This document shows, piece by piece, positions 21,655 to 32,595 of a stretch of DNA of 64,000 nt. The stretch is from Rhinopithecus roxellana (lineage: Eukaryota > Chordata > Mammalia > Primates > Cercopithecidae). How positions within the stretch are numbered: the first letter of the stretch is position 1; each line of letters opens with the position of its first letter. A program made the position numbers and the translations under genes. The notes beneath the pieces were generated by a model, which worked only from the letters and a program-made list of their open reading frames with translations, made no database searches and was not told the origin of the DNA. Where the stretch lies: contig NC_044558.1 in the NCBI RefSeq assembly GCF_007565055.1, positions 126,964,235-127,028,234 of the forward strand. The letters run 5' to 3'.

Positions 21655-21800
21655 TACTGGATATAGTGGCTCATGCCTGTAATCCCAACTACTTGGGAGG
21701 GTAAGAAGGGAAGATTGCTTGAGGCCAGGAGCCCCACGCTACAGTGAGCTATGATCAGAGCACTGCACTCCAGTCTAGGTGACACAGCAAGACCCCACCT
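21655..21800 (+). mobile_element. short Alu (head joined to right arm)
   Basis: 'atatagtggctcatgcctgt' runs straight into 'aatcccaactacttgggagg', skipping most of the left arm, then 'gagctatgatcagagcactg'. Its tail is split by the next Alu. Confidence 0.85.
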
Positions 21801-22095
21801 CTTTATTTTTCGCTAGGGAGTCTTGCTCTGTTGCCGAGACTGGAATGCAGTGGTGTGATCTCAGCTCACTGCAACCTCTGCTTCCGGGTTCAAGTGGTTC
21901 TTGTGGCTCAGCCTCCCAAGTAGCTGGGACTACAGGTGCATGCCACCATGCCCGGATACTTTTTGTATTTTTTAGTAGAGACGGGGTTTTGCCATGTTGG
22001 CCAGGCTAGGCTTGAACTCCTTACCGCAGGTGATTCTCCCACCTCTGCCTCCCAAAGTGCTAGGATTACAGGCATGAGCCACTGTGCTTGGCCCT
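21801..22095 (-). mobile_element. Alu, minus strand, inserted in the previous Alu's tail
   Basis: 'gggagtcttgctctgttgcc' to 'gtgagccac..' at 22090 region. 'acctcttta' before (21796) and 'gcctcttta' after (22097) look like its target-site duplication; the host's A-rich tail 'aacaacaacaaaaat' follows. Confidence 0.92.
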
Positions 22096-22273
22096 CGCCT
22101 CTTTAAACAACAACAAAAATCCTTATAAAAGGAACTATGCTTCAGTTTGTTTAAACATTCTTAGTGTAAAGCGTTATTGATGTTATGTTTTTACATACTT
22201 GGATGTAATATTTTGGCTTATTTGATTTTATTTAAAAATGTTTCTGTCAGAGTCCTGTTTTATGATATAAATA

Positions 22274-22505
22274 ACTTTTTTTTTTTTTGAGACAGATTCT
22301 TACTCTGTTGCCCAGGCTGTAGTGCAGTGGCGGGATTGTAGCTCACTGCAGCTTCAAACGCCTTGGGCTCAAGTGACCCTGTCGCCTTGGCCTCCCAAGC
22401 AGCTAGGTCTCCAGGCATGCGCCACCACACTGGCTTTTTTAATGTATTGCCCAGGCTGGTCTTCAACTTCTGGTATTACAGGTGTGAGCCACTGCACCTG
22501 GCCCA
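22274..22505 (-). mobile_element. Alu, minus strand, internally deleted
   Basis: 'gagacagattcttactctgt' to 'gtgagccactgcacctggcc' with ~60 bases missing around 'aatgtattgcccaggctggt'. Confidence 0.9.
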
Positions 22506-22555
22506 ACATTTTTTTTTTAAAACACTATTTTGAAGGAGCTACCCAGTATTTGGTT

Positions 22556-22816
22556 TCTTGTTTTTTGAGATGGAGTCTCTGTTACTCAGGCTGGGGTGCA
22601 GTGGCGTGATCTCTGCTCACTGCAGCCTCCGCCTCCCGGGTTAAAGCGATTCTCTTGCCTCAATCTCAAGCGATTGCCCAGCTAATTTTTGTATTTTAGT
22701 AGAGACAGGGTTTCACCATGTTGGCCAGGCTGGTCTCGAACTCCTGACCTTGTGATCCATCCACCTCGGCCTCCCAAAGTGCTGGGATTACAGGCATGAG
22801 CCACCACGCCTGGCCA
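22556..22816 (-). mobile_element. Alu, minus strand, deleted near arm junction
   Basis: 'ttttgagatggagtctctgt' to 'gagccaccacgcctggcc'; the part with 'gtagctgggattacaggc' is missing. Confidence 0.92.
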
Positions 22817-22819
22817 ATT

Positions 22820-22986
22820 TCTTTCTTTCTCTTCTTTGTTTTTCTTTCTTTCCTTCCTTCCCTCCCTCCCTCTTTTCTTTCTTTCTTTCCTTTCTTTTCT
22901 CTTTTTTCTTTCTCTTTCCCTTTTTCTTTCTCTCTCTTTCTTTCTCTTTCTTTCTCTTTCTCTCCCTCCCCCCCCCCCTTTTTTTT
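22820..22986. repeat. long homopyrimidine tract
   Basis: Almost all C and T for ~165 bases, made of TTTC, TTCC, CTCCC units and ending in C11-T8, where an Alu in reverse begins. It is the expanded A-tail of the Alu at 22987-23256, read as pyrimidines. Proteins read through it in both directions are low-complexity artefacts. Confidence 0.97.
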
Positions 22987-23256
22987 GACAGAATCTCACT
23001 CTTTTGACCAGGCTGGAGTGCAGTGGCACAATCTTGGCTCACTGCAACCTCCGCTTCCCAGGTTCAAGCGATTCTCCTGCCTCCACCTCCGAGTAGCTTG
23101 GAGTACAGGCACGTGCTACCATGTCGGGCTAATTTTTGTATTTTTAGTAGAGACTGGGTTTCGCCAGGATGGGCTTGAACTCCTGACCTCAGGTGGTTTG
23201 CACCCCTCCGCCTCCCAGAGTGCTGGGATTACAGGTGTGACCCACTGTGCCTGACC
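22987..23256 (-). mobile_element. Alu, minus strand (S)
   Basis: 'gacagaatctcactcttttg' to 'gtgacccactgtgcctgacc'. Tail expanded into the preceding tract. Confidence 0.93.
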
Positions 23257-24060
23257 TGGTTTCTTTATTTGAATGTTTTGTCTTGATCCCAGAGCGTTGC
23301 TGCTTTTAGAGGACCTTTTTTCCTCTTCAGTGTTCAGATGCTCTTGCTGAAGAATACCTATGTTTAACTAGTTTTTAAGTTTATTATGAAATGGAAGTGG
23401 ACTTACATATTTCTGTTGAAAATGGAATTTATATTTGGATGCCTAATGCATCTTGTGTATACATAAGATTATTATATTTTGGGACCTTTTTTGTTAGAAA
23501 AACCTTTTAGAGGAAGGTGGGTAGCTAGGTAATAGTAATAGATTTAAAACTGTGATAGCTTACTCTTGAGAGCTGGGCTCAGTGCAAATAATTTAGTATA
23601 GACATCATCGAGCATTGCAGGAGAGTGGGTCATAAGGTTCCCAGCTTCTGTCCCCTTGAATTTCATAAATGAAAAGAGAGCCTAGTTATATTTTTAATAC
23701 CAGCATAGTAAATGTCAATCTTTGTAGAAGTTAGCTTATTTAAATTTCAGACTTTTATCTTCTTATATGGCTGCCCCAAATCTGAAAGATCTGATTTCCT
23801 TTTAAATGTAATTTCAGAAGTCAGCAGTTTTTTCAGAATTTGTTCAAAGGATCAACAGTATTTTTTAAAGTAACTTTTTATATTAAGTTATAATGACCAA
23901 ATTGAATAAATTATAAATATAGAAAATAGGAACAAAATGGAAGTCTTTACTTTCAATTAGCCACACCTTCCTGGTCTGATTAATATTTTTCTTTTGTCCT
24001 TTTTTAAAATTGTTACATACTCAGTTCTATGATTTGGCCTTTTGTTTTTTGGTCTTTTTT
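23257..24060. other. intergenic, no named repeat
   Basis: Unique AT-rich sequence without an exon that I can support. Confidence 0.5.
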
Positions 24061-24069
24061 CTTCTTCTT

Positions 24070-24235
24070 CTTCTTTTTTTTTTTTTTTTTTTTTGAGACA
24101 GTCTTGCTCTGTTGCCCTGTCTAACTTGAGTGTGGCTTGATCTCAGCTCACTGTACCCTCCACCTCCTGGGTTCACAAAATTCTCATACCTCAGCCTCCC
24201 GAGTAGCTGGGACTACAGGCACGGCTTACTCAGGG
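24070..24235 (-). mobile_element. Alu, minus strand, head missing
   Basis: T-run, 'gagacagtcttgctctgttg' to 'gggactacaggcacggctta', about the tail half of an Alu. Confidence 0.88.
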
Positions 24236-24249
24236 CATTGGCATAGATC

Positions 24250-24340
24250 TTTCTTCCTTTCCCTTTCCCTTTCCTTTTCCTCCTCCCCTCCACTCCCCTC
24301 CCCTGCCATCCTTTCCTTTCCTTTCTTTTTTTTTTTTTTT
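24250..24340. repeat. pyrimidine-rich tract
   Basis: TTTCCC, CTCCC and CTTTC units followed by T14, i.e. the expanded tail of the reverse Alu that follows. Confidence 0.93.
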
Positions 24341-24595
24341 AAAGATACTGTCACCCAGACTAGAGTGCAGTGGTGTGAATATGACTCATTGCAACCTCTA
24401 CCTCCCTCATTTAAGTGATTCTCGTGCCTCAGCCTCCTGTGCCTCAGCTGGGATTACAGGCATGTGTCACCATGCCCAGCTAATTTTTGTATTTTTGGTA
24501 GAGATGAGGTCTCACTGTTGCCCAGGCTGGACTTGAACTCCTGACCTCAGATGATGTGACTGCCTTGGCCTCCCGAAGTGCTGGGATTATAGGGG
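24341..24595 (-). mobile_element. Alu, minus strand
   Basis: 'agatactgtcacccagacta' to 'gtgctgggattataggggag'; last ~25 head bases absent. Confidence 0.9.
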
Positions 24596-24799
24596 AGACA
24601 CTGTTAACTGACTTAAAGAGTTTTGTTCATTGTAAGTTGTGAGTTGATGCATTATAATTTTGGTATTGCCTAAATGTTTTCCTTAAAAGGTGGTACCAGC
24701 ATAAGCTTCCATCAACTGAGTGTGAGTAAATATTGTTGCTCATGCTGTGTTAGTATTACTGTAGTCAGTCTAAGGTGGACAAATGACATCAGTATCTTT

Positions 24800-25110
24800 C
24801 AGTCCATTTAAGTTGTACAGTTAGATGAGTTTTGACAGATGTCTGTAATCACCAAACAAGATATATAGAACATTTTCATCACCTTGCATAGGTTCCCCTA
24901 TGCTTCCTTCCTTCCATCCTCAGCCCCAGGCAACCACTGATCTACTGTGTGGCACTATAGATTGGTTGCATTTTCTAGAATTTTATATAAATGGAATAAT
25001 ATAGTATATACTGTTTTGTGTATGTTTTCCAGCATAAATTATTTTGAAATGCATCAATAATACTGTAAAAAATTTGCATTTTTTATTTCTCCAGTGACAT
25101 TGAACATATT
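24800..25110 (-). mobile_element. L1M-type 3'-end relic
   Basis: 'gatgagttttgacagatgtc', 'caggcaaccactgatctact', 'tggaataatatagtatatac' and 'attgaacatatttttc'-like phrases are the reverse of old L1 3' ends. Decayed, with no coding potential. Confidence 0.8.
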
Positions 25111-25554
25111 TTTCTGTAGCTTTTAGTTATTTATACTTGAAGTAGATACTGGAGACACGAAACATTACCTAAACTCTTCTGACTTCAGATTGCCCTTTAA
25201 GATTTACTAAATAAATAAAAAAGACTTCTTGTTCTGGAGTATGGCTGGGTAGCATTAAAGACAGTAAGGCAGCTTAAAAAATGAATTTTTGTCTGTTTCA
25301 TCAGTTTCAGTTTATCAGTTTTTAAGGTATTTGTGTGGCTTATGATGGACTTTATATGCTGGACAGTGATAGGGCAAGTGAATTTGTGATAGAATTTTAA
25401 GTAGAGTACTTGGTAAGGCCTTACTGAGCAAAGCACTGAAGGAGCCGAGTGAGAATAAATGCAGATATCTGAGTAGAGAACCCTCAGCTAAGAGAACAGC
25501 AACTATAAAGCCCCTTGAAGCAAGAACATTTATTCAAATGCTTTGTGCTTGCTG
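25111..25554. other. intergenic, probably part of the ancient repeat
   Basis: 25340-25530 ('ggccttactgagcaaagcac', 'gaaccctcagctaagagaac') may be a L2- or ancient-repeat piece but I cannot assign it. Confidence 0.4.
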
Positions 25555-26400
25555 TTCTCTTGTACTGTCCCAAGCATGATTACAGGTACTGGAGATGCTG
25601 CACTGAACAAAACGTTAAAAAATAATTCCACCTTTTTGTAACTTAACATTTCATCATGCTTGATATGTTTGGTAAAGCTGAGGTTGATGTGAAGAGACTT
25701 GGAGGAGATGGAAAGCCTTAGGAGAGTTTTGAGGAGAGAAAAGTTATGATCTGAATTATGTCTTAAAAGGACCACTGATTACTCTGAAGAATTAACTAAT
25801 AATGGGAGCAAAGGCAGAAACAGGAAGAGCAGTAAAAAGGCTCTTAAAAAAAAATCAGTGGCTTGAACCAGAATGGATGGTGGTAAATAGTGGTTGGTTT
25901 TGCTGTGAACATAAAACTGCTGTAAAGAACAAAAAAAGCAGTTGGGATACGGATTTTCATTTGAAGGTAGATTTGTTGATAGTGTGGTTATGGTACGAGA
26001 GAGTCAGGGTGGACTCCAGCGTTTTTGGCTTTAACTAACTGGTAGGATGGAATTGCTATGAGATAGTGATGAGAAGGACTGCAATGTGGAGCAGGTTTGG
26101 GGAGGGATGAGTTTCGGAATTAAGCTTTGAATGTTTTGTTTGGGATGCTTATTAGACATCCAAGTGGGGAGTATCATGAGTCAGAGATGTATAATAGAAA
26201 TGATGTCAGGAGGGCTGAGGATGTAATTTATATATATATATTTGAAATCTGTGGTAAGTCATTACACATGCATAAAGGTAAGTTTATCATTTCAGCTCCA
26301 GTGAACATTTTTAACTGCTTGGGAGTCAGCTTGAGCAAGAGCAGGACGCTGGACACTTGGGTTGCAAGCAGTAGGGATTTAACCTAAGACCTAGTAGAAA
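25555..26400 (+). repeat. ancient interspersed repeat (copy D)
   Basis: 'ggagatgctgcactgaacaa', 'gactccagcgtttttggctt', 'aggatggaattgctatgaga' and 'atgcttattagacatccaag' run in the order typical of this family. The block at 26142-26166 matches 33806-33830 in copy F closely, showing shared descent. Confidence 0.65.
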
Positions 26401-26560
26401 TAAACTTCTGCTAAGCTTATCAACTGCCAAGTGGTGGTCAGGAATGGTTGGTCCATGGTTCAAGTTGCTGGTGATTAAAAAAAAAAAATCAGGAATGGAA
26501 AGAAAACTGCTGAGCTTTTATTTCCTGTGTACTGAATGCCAATTTAAATCAGCCATTCTG

Positions 26561-26775
26561 CCAGGCGCAGTGGCTCATGCCTGTAATCCCAACACTTTGG
26601 GAGGCCGAGATGGGTGGATCACTTGAGATCAGGAGTTTGAGACCAGCCTGGCCAACATGGTGAAACCCCGTCTCTCCTAAAAAATACAAAAATTAAACTG
26701 GGCGCGGTGGCTCAAGCCTGTAATCCCAGCACTTTGAGAGGCTGAGGCGGGTGGATCCACACTTTGGGTGGTTTA
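26561..26775 (+). mobile_element. two partial plus-strand Alu heads in tandem
   Basis: First piece 26561-26697 ('ccaggcgcagtggctcatgc' to 'aaatacaaaaatta'), then a second head 26698-26760 ('gggcgcggtggctcaagcct' to 'gaggcgggtggatc'), which breaks off where a reverse Alu takes over. Confidence 0.88.
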
Positions 26776-27120
26776 CAGGCGCCTGCCGCCATGCCTGGCT
26801 AATTTTTTGTATTTCTATTTTTATTTGTTTTATTTTTCTGAGACAGAGTCTCACTCTGTCATCCAGGCTGGAGTGCAGTGGCACGATCTTGGCTGACTGC
26901 AACCTCCGCTTCCCGGGTTCAAGTGATTCTCCTGCCTCAGCCTCCCGAGTAGCTGGAATTGCAGGCATGCGCCACCATGCTCAGCTAATTCTGTATTTTT
27001 AGTAGAGACAGGGTTTCTCCATGTTGGTCAGGCTGGTTTCGAACTCCCAATCTCAGGTTATTGGACTGCCTTGGCCTCCCAAACTGCTGGGATTACAGGC
27101 GTGAGCCACCGGCCCGGCTA
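26776..27120 (-). mobile_element. reverse Alu pieces and a near-complete AluS
   Basis: 26776-26815 is a scrap of reverse Alu ('caggcgcctgccgccatgcc'), then 'gagacagagtctcactctgt' (26841) to 'gagccaccggcccggcta' is a nearly whole AluS. Head-to-head with the forward pieces, so the site is an inverted Alu pair. Confidence 0.9.
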
Positions 27121-27239
27121 GCAGGAAGTGATTTTTCAAAAGATGTAGGAAGAATAAGGTGAAATTTGCAAGAGGAAACAGCAGGTGTAAAAAAATAGAA
27201 AAAGTTTACTACAATTTTATGAAATTTTAGTACTCAGCA

Positions 27240-27680
27240 TATACTTGGTTCTTGGGATATAAATGAGTAAGGTGTTTTGTTCACACTTTGCAGATGTGGG
27301 CATAGGAAGAGCATAGTGACATTAGCTTAATTTTTATAGAGTGTGAAGTGTCCTGTTGGAGGTATGCCTGGAGTAATATGGAGCACAGAGAGCACTTGAC
27401 CCAGCTCTAGAGCATTCAGGCAGGCTCCCCTCAGGTTATCTTTGAAGTAATACCTGGGACTCAGTGATGGAGAATGGAGGAGAAGATGGAGGCATTTAAG
27501 ATGGGGATTTCTGTGTACTGTAGAGTGGAGCAACAGCTTTGTGTCTAGGTAACGGCCAGGAGTGGTGGGAGCTAGGTCTGAAGAGGTAGAGAGGACCAGT
27601 TGTTGAGGGCCTTGCGTTGCATAAGCTAGAGCTTGGGCTTTATGTGAAAGATTTACTGCTAAGATAACTTTTGATGCACC
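27240..27680 (+). repeat. ancient interspersed repeat (copy E)
   Basis: 'ttgagggccttgcgttgcat', 'gcttgggctttatgtgaaag' correspond to the family's 'agggccttg...ggatttta' segment. A 162-codon open frame on the minus strand (27327-27815) runs through it; it has no recognisable domain. Confidence 0.5.
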
Positions 27681-28890
27681 TACGTGAGTGGTGATGGGGA
27701 AACTGGCCCAAAGGCTGCTGTTCTGCCCTGCTCCCCAGTGAAGGAAAACATAAATCACTTTTTGAAAACATTCAAGACTTACAGAAGAGTAAGATTTGAA
27801 AATACTAGAATTCATTACTGGAGGAATCCTTTTTTTTTTTTTTTAACAGTGCTTAATAAAATATGTTACCTATGAAATCAATTCCGACTTCCTTGGGTAT
27901 GGTGGGGGGTACCTTAACTTACTCATGAAGGTGGTAGCCTTTCTAGCTATGTATTGGTCCTATAGTACCCATACATGTGTTCTTTTTATGTGTGATGTAA
28001 AAGTACTAGAATAACAGTACTAGAATAAATTCCCAATTATATCTTTGTGAGAAGTAATAAAACACCAAAAACATCCTTAAAACACTAAAAAATACAAAAA
28101 TTATGGTATGCCATTGTGGTATGTCATATTCAAACTGGTAGAGAAGTCCAGTCTACACATATTTCCAAATTGGGGGAAAACAGGCTCATTAACATGGGAC
28201 TGAGCCAACAATTATTTTTTTTCCTCCAGCATGATGGATGGTTTATTTTGTGACATTGTGCAGATATTGCATAGGAACTTAGCAACATAGATATTTCCTG
28301 AAATAGAGAATGACTTTTGGCATAGAGAGTTAGTTGATATTTACTGTTTATAAGGAGATTTGAACATTAGACATGTATTCCAAGCAGATTTTACAAATAG
28401 GAAATAATTGATTTTTTTTTTTTTTTTTTTTTTTTGCGAGAAAAGGGAAAAAGTGAAAGTACAGAAATGAATCATACAACAAATGTGTGTGTACCAGGCA
28501 CTTCCTGTTGCTGGGAATATGGACTAGCAGGCCTGCGTTGGATACTTGATTATGGAGATTAGATGTTGAGATACTTCTAGAAACCTCTTTTTGGGATTCT
28601 TTCATCCAGCTCTTGGAGAAAATTTAAAACTATTAGTTTGGTATCTTACCTTTTAATCTTCTCCCACCCCTAATTCAAAAAGGTTTCATGATACAGCAAG
28701 ATAACAATTTAAAAAATGAAATAAGAGAAGAAAAAAATTTAAGGCACAGCTGGAGTGATCTCCACGAAATGCATGCTCTTAAATTTTGTATGCTTCTCAG
28801 AGGTTGGCCATAAACTTGTTAGCTTTAAGCTAATTTATGGAGGAGTGCAAGAGGATGTTGCAAGATTCATGGTATTTATAACTGTAGTAA
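27680..28890. other. intergenic, no named repeat
   Basis: Unique AT-rich sequence with T-runs at 27830-27844 and 28412-28434. 'actagaataa...agtactagaataa' at 28005-28027 is a local tandem duplication. No exon supported. Confidence 0.5.
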
Positions 28891-29115
28891 ACATTTAGAA
28901 TTAGCTGGACAGTGGGCTAGGGGAATTTGTTTAGCCTTCACGTTTAGTCTTTACAGTTAATGTATGAAGTGTGGGTTTTATTTTTTTGGTTTTACAAATG
29001 AGTTACTTGGGTAACTTGTCCAAGACATACAGCCAGCTGTGACTGAGCCCGGAGTTTGAACCAGTTCTGCTTGACTGTAAATCCAGAAATCTTACTATTG
29101 TGCCACTTTGATAAA
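28890..29115 (+). mobile_element. MIR
   Basis: 'ttacaaatgagttacttggg', 'aacttgtccaagacatacag' and 'gagtttgaaccagttctgct' match MIR order. Confidence 0.8.
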
Positions 29116-29419
29116 TAGTTAATTATTTGAATGTATTTTGCAAGGCTGTGTTAAAAGAATAAGCAACTTTGAAGGAAAATATATTAATCAGTGGCGTATA
29201 CATTTTAACCAAGCTTTGCTCATCTCTCTGTATGTTTGAAACTATTTCCAGTTGTTATGCAACTGATTGCCTGGAGGTTGAAATGACTTTTAGTTGATGA
29301 CACAAGATAAATATGTTGCAAAATCATTAAAAATACTTCCCCTTCACTGATGCCTTCTCTACTGCTCTTTTTTCCTTTATACAGACCTGAGTTTCTTACC
29401 TGTATCATTATCCTTCTCT

Positions 29420-30350
29420 CTGAGATACTTCTTTTAATATTTGTTGCATGGCATGTCTACCGGCAACATATTCCTTCAAATTTTGTTTGAGAAGGTCTTT
29501 ATTTCTCCATGATTTTTGAAGGATAATGTCACGAGATACAGGATTCTAGATTGGTGGGGTTTTTTTCCCCCCTCTCTCAACACTTTAAGCACCTCACTCT
29601 CTTCTTGCTTACATGTTTTCTGAAAAGGATGATGATGTTCTTATCCTTGGTGCTCTATGGATAAGGTGGATTTTTCCCTCTAGCTTTGTCCGAGATTTTT
29701 CTTTATATTTGATTTTCTGCAGTTTGGATATGAAATGCCTACTTGAAAGTTTTTGGCGTTTATCCTGCTTGGTGTTCTCTGAGCTTCCTAGATTTGTGGT
29801 TTGTTGTCTGATATTAATTTTAGGAAATTATCAGTTATTATTGCTTCATATATTTCCTCTGTCTCCTTGTATTCCCATTACATGTATTTTACACTTTTTT
29901 AATTAGGTTGGTGCAAAAGTAATTGCGGTTTTTGCCATTTGAATAGTTGTCCCACTTCTTGGATATTTTGTTTCCTTTTCCTTTTCCCCTTTCCATTCCT
30001 CCCCACCACCCGGCTGCTTTCTTTTTCTTTTCAGTTTTGGAAGTTTCTTTTGGCATAACCTTCAGTTCAGAGATGTTTTTCTCACCTGTGTCCAGTCTCC
30101 TAATGAGCCCATGAGAGGCATTCTTTATTTCTATTACAGTGTTCTTGCTTTCTAGCATTTTTTATTGTTTCTTAGAATTTCCATTTTTCTGCTTATATTA
30201 CCCATCTCTTCTTGTACATTGCTCACTTTCTCCGTTAGCGCCCTTAACATATTAATTGTAATTATTTTAAATTCTTCCCTGATAATTCCAACGTCTCTGC
30301 TATATCTGAGTCTGGTTCTGGTGCTTGTTGTGTTTCTTAAAAATTTGTGG
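29420..30350 (-). mobile_element. L1M relic (ORF1 region), minus strand
   Basis: 'gaaggtctttatttctccat', 'ggttctctgagc'-like 'ggtgttctctgagcttccta', 'ctgatattaattttaggaaa' are the reverse of an old L1 ORF1/ORF2 boundary region. A MADE1 half-element interrupts it at 29904. Confidence 0.75.
29904..29941. mobile_element. half of a MADE1 (mariner) palindrome
   Basis: 'ttaggttggtgcaaaagtaa' continuing 'ttgcggtttttgccattt' is one arm of the ~80-bp MADE1 palindrome, the source of many mir-548 hairpins. The second arm is missing, so no hairpin forms. Confidence 0.9.
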
Positions 30351-30354
30351 TTTT

Positions 30355-30642
30355 GGCTAGATGTGGTAGCTCACACCTGTAATTCCAGCACTTTGGTAGA
30401 TCGAGGCAGGTGGATCACCTGAGGTCAGGAGTTCAAGACCAGCCTGACCACCATGGTGAACTCCGTTTCTAAAAAAATACAAAAATTAGGCATGATGGCG
30501 GGTGCCTGTAATCCCACCTACTAGGGAGACTGAGGCGGGAGAATTGTTTGAACCCAGGAGGCAGAGGTGGCAGTGAGCCGAAATCCTGCCATTGCACTCC
30601 ATCCTGGGCAACAGAGCGACACTGCCAAAAAAAAAAAAAAAA
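30355..30642 (+). mobile_element. Alu, plus strand
   Basis: 'ggctagatgtggtagctcac' to 'ggcaacagagcgacactgcc' and an A-tail at 30627-30642. Confidence 0.93.
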
Positions 30643-31255
30643 GTAGTTTTTGCCTTTTGGTTTGCCTTGTACTTTTTTGTTGAAAGGTGGTCATAAATAG
30701 GCCCTTAATAAAGCAGTGGTGAAGTGTTGGGGGTGAGGAAGCGTTCTATAGTCCTATGATTATGTCTCAGTCTTTTAGTGAACTTGTGCCCCTGGGCTGT
30801 GACCTTTACAAGTGCTTTTCAGTTTTTCCCCCTCTTTAACTGGGATAGGATGACTCGAGGGGGCTGCGGTTTAGATGGCCGAGTTTCAGTGTTCCATCTG
30901 CAGGACTTTTTCCAAGTTGGTTGGTCTCTGATAAAACGTTAGTAAGTTAGGCTCTGGTTAAATAGTTTCCCTTGAAATTAAAGAATTTTTTTTCTTTGAG
31001 GGCAGGCCTTATTAAGAACAGAATGCTCTGGGTATATTTCAAATGGCTGGTTTTCCCATCCCTCTGCTGAAAATGTGTGAGGTTTTTTTTTCTGTCTTCA
31101 CTGTGAGAACCTGGTAGAACTTCTGGAGATGAACTCACAAAAGTATGTGGGCAGAGGGGGATGGTAGGCACTAAGACCGGGCCCTTTGGATTTTTAAACT
31201 TTTTAGACCTGTCCACATTGAGCCTCCAGCAATTTGACAGATTTAAGAAGAGTTG
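30643..31255. other. intergenic, no named repeat
   Basis: Unique sequence between two Alus. The first ~20 bases ('agtagtttttgccttttgg') may belong to the surrounding L1M. No supported exon. Confidence 0.45.
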
Positions 31256-31256
31256 T

Positions 31257-31553
31257 TGCTGGACGTGGTGGTTCATGCATGTAATCCCCAGCACTTTGGG
31301 AGGCAGAGGTGGGTGAGTTGCTTGAGTTCACAAGTTCCAGAGCAGCCTGGGCAACATGGTGAAACCCTTTGTCTACAAAAAAATGGAAGAATTAGCCAGG
31401 TGTGGTGGCATGTGCCTGTAGTCCCAGCTATTTGGGAGGCCGAGGTGGGAGGATGGCTTGAGCTTGGGAGGTAGAGGTTGCAGTGAGCCAAGATTGCGCC
31501 ACTGTGCTCCAGCCTGGGCAATAGAGCCAGGCCTTGTCTCAAAAAACACAAAA
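31257..31553 (+). mobile_element. Alu, plus strand (J/S)
   Basis: 'gctggacgtggtggttcatg' to 'gcctgggcaatagagccagg'. The flanks 'aagagttgttg' (31248) and 'aagagttgttg' (31553) are an 11-base target-site duplication. Confidence 0.95.
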
Positions 31554-31850
31554 AGAGTTGTTGATTTTCGGTTCAGTTTTTTACTTGTCGGGATAGATTG
31601 ATGACTTCCAAGCTCCTTACATGCTGGACTGGGAGCTGGAAGTTCACGCCATTAGAAAGAAACAGTAGTCTGTTAGCATCCATTGCTGTGGCTTCACTAG
31701 TGTGAATGAAAGTTAAGCAGATACAAGGATCAGGGATATATTTTCAGACTGTATGTTATGCAATTTATATCAGCTTAGATTAAGCAGTCTCAGGCAAAAT
31801 TACAGTATTTCGGTTTTTGTGATTGTTTTCTTTTCCACTCTGTTTAAAAT
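31554..31850. other. intergenic, no named repeat
   Basis: Unique; ends in a pyrimidine-rich stretch leading to the exon-like segment at 31855. Confidence 0.45.
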
Positions 31851-31915
31851 ACAGGAACTCAAATGAAGAAGGAGGAGGAATCAAATGAGGAAAAGAAGAA
31901 GTCAAATTATCTTAG

Positions 31916-32280
31916 GTAGTTTGAGCTTCCATAACAAAGTAGCATAGATGGGGTGGCTTATAAACAACAGAAATGTATTTCTCAGTTCTGTAGATTGAAA
32001 CTCTGAGATCAGGGTGTCAGCATGCCCAGGTTCCGGAGAATGTCCTCTTTCAGGCTGTCTTCAGACTGCTATCCTATAGTCTCACATTCTAGAAAGCTTA
32101 TGGGAGGAGAGCTCTCTGGGGTGTCTTTCATGTCACTCATCCTATTCATGAGGGCTTTACCCTCATGACACCTCCCAAAGGCCCCAGGAGGGCCTTACTA
32201 TCTTACTACTGTTACATTGTGGGTTAGGATTTCAACATGGCTTTTGGGAAACACAAACAGTCTATAATATCCCACCCCTC
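31916..32280 (-). mobile_element. MaLR-type solo LTR (MLT1/MST-like), minus strand
   Basis: Reverse of a MaLR LTR: 'ggtggcttataaacaacaga', 'tcatgagggctttaccctca', 'cctcccaaaggcccc', 'gttaggatttcaacat'. No internal retroviral genes are attached. Ancient and decayed. Confidence 0.8.
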
Positions 32281-32595
32281 CCCCCCATTCATGTTCTTGC
32301 GTCCAAAATACATTAATTCCACCTAGCAACCTCAAATGTCTTAACTCATTCCAGCATCAATTCTAAAGTCTAAAATCCAAAATCTCATCTAAATTAGATG
32401 GTAATCAGGTGGTAATGTTGGAGCAGGGACCTGAAGAGCATGAGGGAGCTAGGCCTGGGCTACATGCCAGAGTGAGTTCCAGGCAGGTGGTGCGAGCGCC
32501 AAGGCCTGAAGCGTGGGGGTGGGGGCAGGGGCAGTGGCTGGCGGTGTGGCTGGAACACAGCCAGTGAGGCACGACTAGGGGCACACCATAAAGGG
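32281..32595. other. intergenic; GC-rich patch
   Basis: 32400-32580 is unusually GC-rich for the window ('gtgggggtgggggcaggggc'), with CpGs at 'gtgcgagcgcc'. I see no promoter motif or exon. A 140-codon frame on the minus strand here (32405-32827) has no domain. Confidence 0.5.

Noticed and set aside
22682..23254. Long open frames rich in RKE or SFL on both strands
   Set aside because: They read through the pyrimidine tract and two Alus; low-complexity translations without gene signals.
27327..27815. 162-codon open frame on the minus strand
   Set aside because: Overlaps the antisense of an ancient repeat, no domain, no splice or promoter signals.
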